DNA from: Bradyrhizobium sp. U87765 SZCCT0048
Lineage (GTDB): Bacteria > Pseudomonadota > Alphaproteobacteria > Rhizobiales > Xanthobacteraceae
Assembly (NCBI RefSeq): GCF_018131225.1
Contig: NZ_JAFCMM010000005.1
Location: 186,001-250,000, forward strand
Direction of reading: 5' to 3'
Length of the DNA: 64,000 bases
A program made the translations under genes and the position numbers. Below are positions 52,869 to 60,475 of the stretch, piece by piece (positions within the stretch are counted from its first letter, which is position 1; each line of letters begins with the position of its first letter). The notes beneath the pieces are model-generated. The model searched no databases and had not been told where the DNA came from. It was given only the letters and a program-made list of their open reading frames with translations.

Positions 52869-53837
52869 ATGGCGAGCCCAGATCCCTTCGAGGCGTTCGG
52901 CGACGTCGCCGAGATCGCCGAGGATCTCGACAGCCCCGACGCGTCTGTTCGCCGCCTTGCGGTCATCGCGCTGGCGGAAACCTCAAGCGAGGAGGCGGTC
53001 GCCCATCTCGCGGGAGCGATCGGCGATCCGGCGCCGGAGGTGCGGCTGCAGGCGGCACGGGCGCTCGGCGAGTTCGACGGCCCCGACGTCGCGGCGGCGC
53101 TGGCGCGCGGACTGCTGGATGGCAACCGCGAGGTGGCGGAGGCCGCGGCCGGCAGCCTCGCGGAGCTGCGCGCCGTGGAGGCCGCGGCGGCGCTGCTGCC
53201 GCTGGCGACGCATCCGCAGGCCTTCGTTCGCGCCGCCGCCTTCCGGGCGTTGAAGGCCCTACGCGCGCCGCCGGCGCTGGCGCCGGCGATCGCCGCGCTT
53301 GGCGACGCGGATGCGGAGGTGCGCGGGCAGGCGGTCGGCGTCATCGGCTACCTCAAGCCGAACGAGGCGCTGCCGGCGCTGATCGGCGCCGTTGCCGATC
53401 CCAACCCCCGGGTGCGCCTCGCCGCGGTCAACGCGCTGTGCTTCGCACGAACGGCGGAGGCGGCACGCGGCGCCGCGGCGGCGCTGCACGACGCCGACTG
53501 GGAGGTGCGCGCGGCGGCAGCGGAAGCGCTCGGGCGCATCGGTGCGCCGTCGGCGGCCGCGCCGCTGGTGGCCGCGCTCGGCGATGCGTTCTGGCAGGTG
53601 CGCCAGAAGAGTGCGCAGAGCCTCGGCAAGCTGCGGGCGCGCGAGGCGGTCGTGGCGCTGGTTGCGCTGCTCGATCACGACCTGCCGTCGCTGCGCAAGG
53701 AGGCGGCTGCGGCGCTCGGCGAGATCGGCGATCCCCGCGCATCCGCTGCGCTGGCTGCCCGGGCGCAGGACGGCGATCCCGACGTGCGCAAAACGGCGGC
53801 GTGGGCGCTTGGGCGGATCGACAGCGCGGGCGGTTAA
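52869..53837 (+). CDS. HEAT-repeat protein
   Basis: 322 residues. From residue 25 to the end it is made of about ten HEAT/PBS-lyase-type repeats of about 30 residues: the pattern D-x2-VRRxAAxALGxxG recurs as DASVRRLAVIALAE, APEVRLQAARALGEF, DADAEVRGQAVGVIG, DPDVRKTAAWALGRI. A right-handed alpha solenoid is expected, acting as a scaffold or binding partner, perhaps for the flavoprotein-ferredoxin pair or its cofactor assembly. 11 bp after the ferredoxin, so the same operon. No signal peptide. Confidence 0.86.
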   Translation: MASPDPFEAFGDVAEIAEDLDSPDASVRRLAVIALAETSSEEAVAHLAGAIGDPAPEVRLQAARALGEFDGPDVAAALARGLLDGNREVAEAAAGSLAELRAVEAAAALLPLATHPQAFVRAAAFRALKALRAPPALAPAIAALGDADAEVRGQAVGVIGYLKPNEALPALIGAVADPNPRVRLAAVNALCFARTAEAARGAAAALHDADWEVRAAAAEALGRIGAPSAAAPLVAALGDAFWQVRQKSAQSLGKLRAREAVVALVALLDHDLPSLRKEAAAALGEIGDPRASAALAARAQDGDPDVRKTAAWALGRIDSAGG

Positions 53838-53851
53838 ACGACCGGCCGCGG

Positions 53852-54709
53852 TCAGTCCCTGAACAGGATGGCTTCGAGCTGGTCAATACGCAGGATGCGG
53901 ATCGCGCCGCCCTCAATGGCGATGATGCGCTTGGCCTGGAAGCGCTTGAGCATCATCGTCACCCACTGACGGGTTGAGCCGACCATGGCGGCGATCTGGT
54001 CGTGGGTGGTCTTGCGGCCGAGCAGCACGGTGTCGCCTTCGGCGATGCCTTCGAGCTCGGCGAGATTGAGCAGATACTGCGCCAGCCGCTCGATCACCGA
54101 GCGGGTGCCGAGCATCTGCGCCATCGATGAATAACATTTTCCCTTGGCCACGAGGCCGTCGATCAGCGCCAGCGCGAACGCCGGGATCTCGCGGAGCACG
54201 CGCTGCAGCGCCGCGCCCGACAGTGCGACGACCTCGCAGTCGTCGATCGCGATGCCCGACCACATGTGGACGCCGCCGCCGCTGATCTCCGGCCCGCCGA
54301 TGAAATGGCCCGGCGTCCAGTAGGCCAGCGTGATCTCGCGGCCCGATGGCGCGGTGTAGTACACCCGCACCTGGCCGCGGGTGATGATGAAGATGCCGTC
54401 GTGGGCGTCGCCCTGGTTGAACACCATCTCGTTCTGGCGTGCCGCGAGCGTGCGGCCGGACGCCAGCAACTGCTCGCGTTCCCGCGGCGACAGGCGGTCG
54501 AGGAAATGCGCACCGACATTCAGCCCCTCGATGCTTTCGCTCATGAACAACGCCGAGCTGCGCGGTGCGGCGACGCTGCGGCCGCGCGTGGTCCGTGCCG
54601 CCGGCGCCGCAACGTCATCCCAGGCGGATCGGCAGGGCGAAGCGGCCGGTGGCGCGGGGCCGTCAAGGGAGGCGTCGGAAGCAAGTTTGAGTTGGGTCAT
54701 CGTCGCCAT
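53852..54709 (-). CDS. Crp/Fnr-family transcriptional regulator with atypical recognition helix
   Basis: Cyclic-nucleotide-binding fold (HFLDRLSPREREQLLASGRT, ENEMVFNQGD-like turn, GIFIITRGQVRVYY), long dimer helix, then a Crp-type winged helix: THDQIAAMVGSTRQWVTMMLKRF. In Crp and Fnr the recognition helix is RETVGR and VETISR; here it is RQWVTM, so the specificity Glu is Gln and the Ser/Gly-Arg is Thr-Met. No N-terminal Fe-S cysteines as in Fnr. Start is unsure: the ATG at 54709 gives 285 aa, an ATG at 54544 gives 230 aa, closer to the family norm, and neither has a good Shine-Dalgarno. It lies between the two operons carrying the GCAAYTWATTGC sites and is their likely controller. Confidence 0.83.
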   Translation of the reverse strand: MATMTQLKLASDASLDGPAPPAASPCRSAWDDVAAPAARTTRGRSVAAPRSSALFMSESIEGLNVGAHFLDRLSPREREQLLASGRTLAARQNEMVFNQGDAHDGIFIITRGQVRVYYTAPSGREITLAYWTPGHFIGGPEISGGGVHMWSGIAIDDCEVVALSGAALQRVLREIPAFALALIDGLVAKGKCYSSMAQMLGTRSVIERLAQYLLNLAELEGIAEGDTVLLGRKTTHDQIAAMVGSTRQWVTMMLKRFQAKRIIAIEGGAIRILRIDQLEAILFRD

Positions 54710-54934
54710 GTCTGCTGCGGATGCGCGGCGCATCGCCGCAAAGTAAGGATGGCCTTGCGCCGAAGTCCACTGCTTTGACGCACCGCAACGCGAGTTGGGA
54801 CAGTCGTGCATGAAACCGCGGAGCGTGAAGGCGTTTCGTCTGTGCGATGCGCGTGTCGGGAAAGATTGTTTTCCGCCGCCAGCACGACGATCCGGCGGAT
54901 CGCGCACGCCCGACGCGCAGTCGCCGGCGCGGGT

Positions 54935-54946
54935 GCAACTAATTGC
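54935..54946. promoter_or_regulatory. Palindromic operator site 3 (GCAACTAATTGC)
   Basis: Third member of the GCAAYTWATTGC set, with one base off a perfect palindrome, 88 bp before the ATG of the NosL-like binding-protein gene and in the divergent gap with the Crp/Fnr gene. The gap (54710-55034) shows no other repeat or gene. Confidence 0.7.
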
Positions 54947-55034
54947 TTCAGCGGCAGGGGCGCAGGGCTACGGTGTCGGCGGGATGATGCGACCGCCGTG
55001 CGGTAATGGCGGCATGTGTGACGGGGATCAGAAA

Positions 55035-56459
55035 ATGAAGCGTGTTCGAGCGAGGCTTGTTGGGCTGGCGACGGTCGTGGTCACGGCGCTTGGCGTGGCC
55101 GGAACTGCACGTGCGGAGACCATCCGTGTGGCGATCGGCACGCAGGACACCACGATCAACTGCGCCACGGGAGGGCTGCTGATCCGCGAGCTCAAGCTGC
55201 TGGAGAAGTACCTGCCGCGCGATGGCAAGTACAAGGATGTCACCTACGACATCCAGTGGCGCAACTTCACCAGCGGCGCGCCACTCACCAACGAGATGGT
55301 GGCGGGCAAGCTCGACTTCGGCGCGATGGCCGATTTCCCCGGTTCGCTGAACGGTGTCGCGTTCCAGAAGGCCGGCCGCCGCAGCCTGTTTATCACCACG
55401 CTGTCCGGCAGCCCGAAGGGCAGCGGCAACGGCATCGTCGTTCCCAAGGAATCGCCGATCCAGTCGGTCGCCGATCTCAAGGGCAAGACCATTTCGGTGC
55501 CGTTCGCCTCGACCGCGCACGGCATGCTGCTGCGCGCGATCAAGGCGCAGGGCTGGAATCCCGAAACCGACGTCAACATCATCACCCAGGCGCCGGAAGT
55601 CGCCGGGCCCGCGCTTCAGGCCGGCAAGATCGAGGCCCATGCCGACTTCGTGCCGTTCGCCGAGCTGTTTCCCTGGCGCGGCTTCGCCCGCAAGATCTTC
55701 GACGGCGCGCAGGCCGACGCGCCGACCTTTCATGGCGCGCTGGTCGATGGCGAGTTTGCGGACAAGTATCCGGAGATCGTGACCGCCTACCTGCGCGCCG
55801 CGCTCGAGGCCGATCGCCTGATCGCCGCGGAGCCGGAGACCTATAGCGAGCTGATCGCCCGCGTCACCGGCATCGAAGCCGAGGTCGACTACCTGTTCCA
55901 CGGCCCGCTCGGCCTGCAGACCCGCGGCCTGACCTGGAAGGCGGAGTATCGCCAGGCGGTGCAAACGTCGCTGGAGACACTGAAGCTGCTCAAGCGCGCC
56001 GACAGCGATGTCGCGCTCGACAGCTTCGTCACCGACAAGTTCATCCGCGCCGCGTTCGTGCAGGCGGGGCGCGATTACGACGCCGAGCTCAGGAACTACG
56101 CGCCATCGCCGCTGAGGGCCAATGACGCGACGACCGGCGCGCCGATCACCGACGCTTCGCGCGTTGCGCAGATCTGGGTCAAGGGCGAGCCGCTGGTGCG
56201 CCATTACGCGTCGCCGGAAAATGCGCTGCGTGCGCTCGCGGCGCTGGACAAGGAGGGCAAGGCCGTCCGCGTCGTCTATGCCCAGGATCGCGAGAGCGGC
56301 ATCAAGCTGTTCGCGCAGCAGGCGTGGTTCGTGCGCGGCGCCCGTGACGAGCTCAGCGCATTCCTCGGCAGGGGCAGCGCCGAGGCCTGGGCGAAGGCGC
56401 ATGGCGGCGAGGTGCTGGACTTCGCCGGCGCCCGTGCCGCGCTGGTCGCGAGCCGCTGA
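55035..56459 (+). CDS. ABC transporter substrate-binding protein fused to a NosL-like C-terminal segment
   Basis: 474 residues. Signal peptide to about residue 27 (LVGLATVVVTALGVAGTARA). Residues about 28-360 are an SsuA/NrtA-type periplasmic binding protein (GTQDTTINCATGGLLI, GAPLTNEMVAGKLDFGAMADFPG, APEVAGPALQAGKIEAHADFVPFAELFPWRG). The last about 90 residues (from about 385) are extra: KAVRVVYAQDRESGIKLF, QQAWFVRGARDELSAFL, AKAHGGEVLDFAGARAAL. This resembles the C-terminal half of NosL, a copper-handling accessory protein, including the HGGEV motif, but without the CGM copper-site N-terminus. Start by ATG with signal peptide right behind it; longer frames lack one. Confidence 0.78.
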   Translation: MKRVRARLVGLATVVVTALGVAGTARAETIRVAIGTQDTTINCATGGLLIRELKLLEKYLPRDGKYKDVTYDIQWRNFTSGAPLTNEMVAGKLDFGAMADFPGSLNGVAFQKAGRRSLFITTLSGSPKGSGNGIVVPKESPIQSVADLKGKTISVPFASTAHGMLLRAIKAQGWNPETDVNIITQAPEVAGPALQAGKIEAHADFVPFAELFPWRGFARKIFDGAQADAPTFHGALVDGEFADKYPEIVTAYLRAALEADRLIAAEPETYSELIARVTGIEAEVDYLFHGPLGLQTRGLTWKAEYRQAVQTSLETLKLLKRADSDVALDSFVTDKFIRAAFVQAGRDYDAELRNYAPSPLRANDATTGAPITDASRVAQIWVKGEPLVRHYASPENALRALAALDKEGKAVRVVYAQDRESGIKLFAQQAWFVRGARDELSAFLGRGSAEAWAKAHGGEVLDFAGARAALVASR

Positions 56460-56461
56460 CC

Positions 56462-57265
56462 ATGGCGCAGGCCCCGGCGATCCCCGCGCGGCCGTCGGCG
56501 CGCCTCGCGCTGCGCGCCGGCTCGATCGTCGCATGCCTCGTCCTGTGGCAGGTTGCGTCGTCGCTGCGGCTCAATCTCGGCATCGTCACGTTCCGCAACG
56601 TGCCGACGCCGGTCGAGGTCGCCGAGGCGCTGCTGGTCCTGCTGCGCTCGCCGAAGCTGCTGTCGCATGTCGGCGCGAGCCTCGGCCGGGTGTTCGCCGG
56701 CTATCTCGCCGCGGTCGTGGCGGGAGTGGCTCTGGGCTTCGCGATCGGCCGCTCGCGGCTCGCCAGCGATGTCCTGCTGCCGCCGCTGGAGCTGCTGCGG
56801 CCGATCCCGGCGGTCGCCTGGATTCCGCTGGCGATCCTGATCTTTCCATCGTCGGAACTGTCGATGATCTTCATCACCTTCATCGGCGCGCTGTTTCCGA
56901 TCATTCTCAACACCGTCCATGGCGTCGCCCATGTCGACCGGCGCCTCGTGGCATCGGCGCGCAGCCTTGGCGGCGGCTCCCGCGCCATCCTGTGGGAGAT
57001 CGTGCTGCCGGGCGCCGCGCCCAGCATCGTCACTGGCCTCGCCATCGGCATGGGGACGTCGTGGTTCTGCCTCGTCACCGCCGAGATGATCGCCGGCCAG
57101 TTCGGCATCGGCTACTACACCTGGGAGGCCTACACCCTGCAGAACTATGCGGACATCATCGTCGGCATGCTGGTGATCGGCCTGTTCGGCATGGGCAGCA
57201 GCTGGGTGCTGACGGCGCTCGGCCGCGTGCTGACGCCATGGCAGCAGCCCGCGGTGGCGCGCTGA
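56462..57265 (+). CDS. ABC transporter permease (SsuC/NrtB type)
   Basis: 267 residues, six membrane segments, EAA loop VASARSLGGGSRAILWEIVLPGAAPSIVTGL. The preceding LELLRPIPAVAWIPLAILIFPSSELSMIFITFIGALFPI is the family's conserved pore region. 2 bp after the binding-protein stop; its stop overlaps the ATPase start (TGATG). Second importer of the region. Confidence 0.9.
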   Translation: MAQAPAIPARPSARLALRAGSIVACLVLWQVASSLRLNLGIVTFRNVPTPVEVAEALLVLLRSPKLLSHVGASLGRVFAGYLAAVVAGVALGFAIGRSRLASDVLLPPLELLRPIPAVAWIPLAILIFPSSELSMIFITFIGALFPIILNTVHGVAHVDRRLVASARSLGGGSRAILWEIVLPGAAPSIVTGLAIGMGTSWFCLVTAEMIAGQFGIGYYTWEAYTLQNYADIIVGMLVIGLFGMGSSWVLTALGRVLTPWQQPAVAR

Positions 57266-58104
57266 TGGATGCGGTGGTGACACGGCAGGCGGTGACGGCA
57301 GGGCGAATCGTCGCCGATGGGCTGTCAATCCGGCTCGGGCAGGGCGCCGCCGCCTTCGCGGCACTCAGCGATTTCAGCGTGACCATCGAGCCCGGCGAAC
57401 TCGTCTGCATTCTCGGGCCGTCCGGCTGCGGCAAGTCCACGCTGCTCGGCGCGATCGCCGGACATCTGCCGGCGACCGAGGGCCGTCTGACGGTCGACGA
57501 CCGGGATGTCACGGCGCCGAGCCCGGATCGCGGCATCGTGTTTCAGCACCATACGTTGTTTCCCTGGAAGAAGGTCCGCGACAATGTCGCGTTCGGCCTG
57601 AAGATGCGTGGCGTCGGCCGGGCCGAGCGTCATGCGGTGGCCGATGCGCTGCTGCGGCGCGTCGGGCTCGCGGGTTTCGAGGCGGTCTATCCGTCCCAGC
57701 TGTCCGGCGGCATGCAGCAGCGCGTCGAGATCGCCCGCGTGCTGATCAACCATCCGCGCGTGCTGCTGATGGACGAGCCGTTCGGCGCGCTCGACGCGCT
57801 GACGCGGGCGCGCATGCACGATCTGCTGCTGGAGATCTGGAGCGAGATCCCGACCACCACGGTGTTCGTGACCCACGACATCGACGAAGCGCTGTTTCTC
57901 GGCGACCGCGTGCTGATGCTCAGTCCACGCCCGGGCCGGATCATCGCCGACCTGCGGCTCGACTTTCCAAGGCCGCGCAGCCGGGACCTGCTGACCGACA
58001 TGGCGTTCGTCCGCCTCAAGCGCGAGCTCATCGCGCTGTTGGGAGCGCCGGCCGGCGCCCCGCCGCTGCCCCGCCTCAGCCCGCTCGGGCTTCCGGCGGC
58101 CTAG
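57265..58104 (+). CDS. ABC transporter ATP-binding protein (SsuB/NrtD type)
   Basis: 279 residues. Walker A GPSGCGKST (from residue 51), Q-loop FQHHTLFPW, signature LSGGMQQR, Walker B LLMDEPFGALD, switch FVTHDIDEA. The C-terminal about 30 residues (PAGAPPLPRLSPLGLPAA) are Pro-rich and outside the domain. The start is ATG at 57265 overlapping the permease stop. Ends the second importer operon; a GC-rich palindrome CGCGCCTGCAGGCGCG at 58112-58127 lies between it and the next, convergent gene. Confidence 0.9.
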   Translation: MDAVVTRQAVTAGRIVADGLSIRLGQGAAAFAALSDFSVTIEPGELVCILGPSGCGKSTLLGAIAGHLPATEGRLTVDDRDVTAPSPDRGIVFQHHTLFPWKKVRDNVAFGLKMRGVGRAERHAVADALLRRVGLAGFEAVYPSQLSGGMQQRVEIARVLINHPRVLLMDEPFGALDALTRARMHDLLLEIWSEIPTTTVFVTHDIDEALFLGDRVLMLSPRPGRIIADLRLDFPRPRSRDLLTDMAFVRLKRELIALLGAPAGAPPLPRLSPLGLPAA

Positions 58105-58145
58105 CGTGCCGCGCGCCTGCAGGCGCGAGCCGGGAATCAGGCGGA

Positions 58146-58898
58146 TCAGTTCACGGCCGCGAGTGCGGCGGTGAAGGTGCCGATGTCGTCGCGGGCGGTC
58201 TCGTCCGGCACCCGCGCGGGCAGGTCCGCGAGCTGCGCAAGGACGCGGGCGCGGTCCTGTGGCAGGAAGAAGCTGGCCCAGACCTCGCGCGTGTCGCGGA
58301 TCGCGGCGGCGACAAGGCGGGCGTTAGCGGGTTTGCCGCCGCTCATGATCACCGAGCAGACCACGCCAAGGATCAACTCGGCGGTGGCATGGCGGGCGCC
58401 GGTGAACCCTTCCTCGCGAATCCGCGTGCGCTGTTCCGGCGCGAGGCCGGCCATAAACATCCTGATCGAGATCGCCTCGCGCGCCTGGCAGCGGATCAGG
58501 AAATTCATCATCGCCGCGTACTGGTCCTCGTACGCCAGCATGTTGCGCTCGATCGCCGCGAGATCGGGCTGCGGCCCCGGCCGGGAGCCGTTGAACATGA
58601 GCAGCTTGTTGGCGCCGTTCGCCGCTTCCATCCAGTCGAGCAGCCAGGGGATGTCGTCCGCCTCCGCGGGCGGCAGCGCGTTGAGGGCGTCGAGGTCGAA
58701 GATGCGGCCGAGCAATGCGGCGATTTCCGGCCGGGTCGGATCGGGGCGCTCGCCCCTCGCCGTGACGCTCTGGATGTAAGTCCGCAGCGTCTGCGTGGCC
58801 TCGCGGGCGTCGGCTGCGCTGCGGGCGCCATCGCCGGCGCGTGCGGGCAAGGCAAGGGCGAGCAGCATCAGGAGAGCTCTGACAAGCGGCAGCGGCAT
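58146..58898 (-). CDS. Secreted protein of unknown function
   Basis: 250 residues with a clear signal peptide (LVRALLMLLALALPARA, cleavage near 21). The mature part is mostly helical: LRTYIQSVTARG, IFDLDALNALPPAEADDIPWLLDWM, EDQYAAMMNFLIRCQAREAISIRMFMAG, then RARVLAQLADLP. No recognised domain; a periplasmic or extracellular helical bundle is the only safe statement. It is convergent with the importer operon and not co-transcribed with the LysR gene. Confidence 0.7.
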   Translation of the reverse strand: MPLPLVRALLMLLALALPARAGDGARSAADAREATQTLRTYIQSVTARGERPDPTRPEIAALLGRIFDLDALNALPPAEADDIPWLLDWMEAANGANKLLMFNGSRPGPQPDLAAIERNMLAYEDQYAAMMNFLIRCQAREAISIRMFMAGLAPEQRTRIREEGFTGARHATAELILGVVCSVIMSGGKPANARLVAAAIRDTREVWASFFLPQDRARVLAQLADLPARVPDETARDDIGTFTAALAAVN

Positions 58899-58990
58899 GG
58901 ACGACCTCTGGTCGGCGCCGTGCGGCCGGCGCGTCAGGCTTCGCCATTACGACGATGGTGGTTGTCTGTCGTGGCCCGGGACGCAAAGGT

Positions 58991-59914
58991 TCAGGAACCC
59001 GCCGCTTGGCTGCGCGGCGCCTCGATGTGCGTAGCGCCGCCGGCCTGCGCCAGCAGCCAGTCGCGGAACAGCCGGATCTTCGGCAGGTCGTGCGACGCCG
59101 GCGGGCAGACGATGTAGTAGGCGTAGGGTCCGTGTGCGCTGACGTCGAACAGCCGCACCAGCCGCCCTGCGGCGAGATCGTCGCGCAGCAGCGTACCGCG
59201 GCCGAGGGCGACGCCGTGGCCTTCCGTGGCCGCGCGCAGCAGCAGCGTGGCGTCGCTGAACGAGGGGCCGCGCAGCGGCGTGTCGACGACGAGGCCGGCG
59301 ACGCGAAACCACACGTCCCAGGGAATCCAGTCGTCCTTGAGCAGCGGCATGCACAGCATGTCGGCGGGCACGCGCGGGCCGTGGGCGTCGCGCAGCCGCG
59401 GCGTGCACACCGGGAAGAACTCTTCCTCCAGCAGCCGCGTCGCCTGCAGCCCCGGCCAGATGCCGGCGCCGAAGCGCACCGCGAGATCGACGCCGTCCTC
59501 GCGGAAGTTGGCGGCCGCGGCATCGGTGACGATGTCGACGTCGATATCCGGATGGCGGTTGACGAAGTCGAACAGCCGTGGAAACAGCCACAGCCCGGAG
59601 AACGCCGGGGGCACGCTGACCTTGAGGCTGCGTTGCTCGTCGCGGTCGCGCACGGCGTCGAGGCAGCGGGCGAGGTCGTCGAGGATGCGGCCGATCTCCA
59701 CCAGCAGCATCTTGCCCTTTGCCGTCAGCAGCATGCTGTTGCCGCTGCGCTCGAACAGCCTTGCGCCGATGCGCGCCTCCAGCTCGCGCAGGCGCTGGCT
59801 GACCGCGCCATGGGTGACGTTGAGCTCGGCTGCGGCCTTGCTGAAATTCTGATGCCGGCCGGCGGCCTCGAAGGCGCGCAGCGTTTCCAGCGATGGCAGG
59901 TGGCGCAGCAGCAT
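58991..59914 (-). CDS. LysR-family regulator, GcvA-type
   Basis: 307 residues. N-terminal winged HTH: LPSLETLRAFEAAGRHQNFSKAAAELNVTHGAVSQRLRELEARIGARLF, the GcvA/AmpR-like pattern with VTHGAVSQ. The C-terminal periplasmic-binding-like effector domain (LKVSVPPAFSGLWLFPRLFDFVNRHPDIDVDIVTD ... PWDVWFRVAGL) follows. It is divergent from the tautomerase gene. LysR proteins often control the divergent neighbour; the effector is unknown. Confidence 0.88.
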   Translation of the reverse strand: MLLRHLPSLETLRAFEAAGRHQNFSKAAAELNVTHGAVSQRLRELEARIGARLFERSGNSMLLTAKGKMLLVEIGRILDDLARCLDAVRDRDEQRSLKVSVPPAFSGLWLFPRLFDFVNRHPDIDVDIVTDAAAANFREDGVDLAVRFGAGIWPGLQATRLLEEEFFPVCTPRLRDAHGPRVPADMLCMPLLKDDWIPWDVWFRVAGLVVDTPLRGPSFSDATLLLRAATEGHGVALGRGTLLRDDLAAGRLVRLFDVSAHGPYAYYIVCPPASHDLPKIRLFRDWLLAQAGGATHIEAPRSQAAGS

Positions 59915-60036
59915 GGCGCGATCCTACACGACAACCGCGCTGGGAGGAGAGCTAACAGCGCTTGTCAGGAGATATCGATGGCCTTGATGTCATGGCGTGG
60001 GCAGGTTGGCGCGGTGGTCATTACCTGGAGTTGTCC

Positions 60037-60282
60037 ATGCCTCTCGCCCAGATCTTCGTCCCCGAGGGCGCGCTTACCCTCGAGCAGCGCCGCGCCATGA
60101 TCAAAGGCGTCACTGATGTCATCGCCGGCGTCGAGGGCCTGCCCGATTCCGGCCGCCCGTTCGTCACCGTGCTGATCATCGAGACGCCGAACGGCGGCTG
60201 GGGCGTCGCCGGCCATGGCTACGTGCTGCAGGAGTTCCCGCAACTGATCGCCGGCAAGCCGATCCTGCCACCGAAATCCTGA
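60037..60282 (+). CDS. 4-Oxalocrotonate tautomerase-family protein
   Basis: 81 residues from ATG (TGGAG upstream). After the start Met the next residue is Pro2, the catalytic base of the family: MPLAQIFVPEGALTLEQRRAMIKGVTDVIAG. The length fits the 60-85-residue small tautomerases. Role could be 2-oxopent-dienoate/4-oxalocrotonate isomerisation in meta-cleavage pathways or another tautomerisation. Located 122 bp from the divergent LysR gene. The longer frame reading to 59962 lacks a tautomerase N-terminus. Confidence 0.85.
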   Translation: MPLAQIFVPEGALTLEQRRAMIKGVTDVIAGVEGLPDSGRPFVTVLIIETPNGGWGVAGHGYVLQEFPQLIAGKPILPPKS

Positions 60283-60475
60283 GCGATCACACCATCATGC
60301 GCGGGCGGGTGTCGATCGCCTTGCCTGTGCACGCGTTCTGGCGTGATGCGTCGGTAACGCGGCCGTGCCGCACGGCAAAGTGATGGCTGCGCGGCTCTTG
60401 AAAGTCCACGGCAATGTTCATATTTTGTTCTCATTTGGTCGGATCGCGACCAAAGACATTATATGGGAGCGTGTC

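Noticed and set aside
58112..58127. CGCGCCTGCAGGCGCG palindrome as a terminator between convergent genes
   Set aside because: It has no loop and no T-tail; it may be chance in a GC-rich region and was only mentioned in the ATPase entry.
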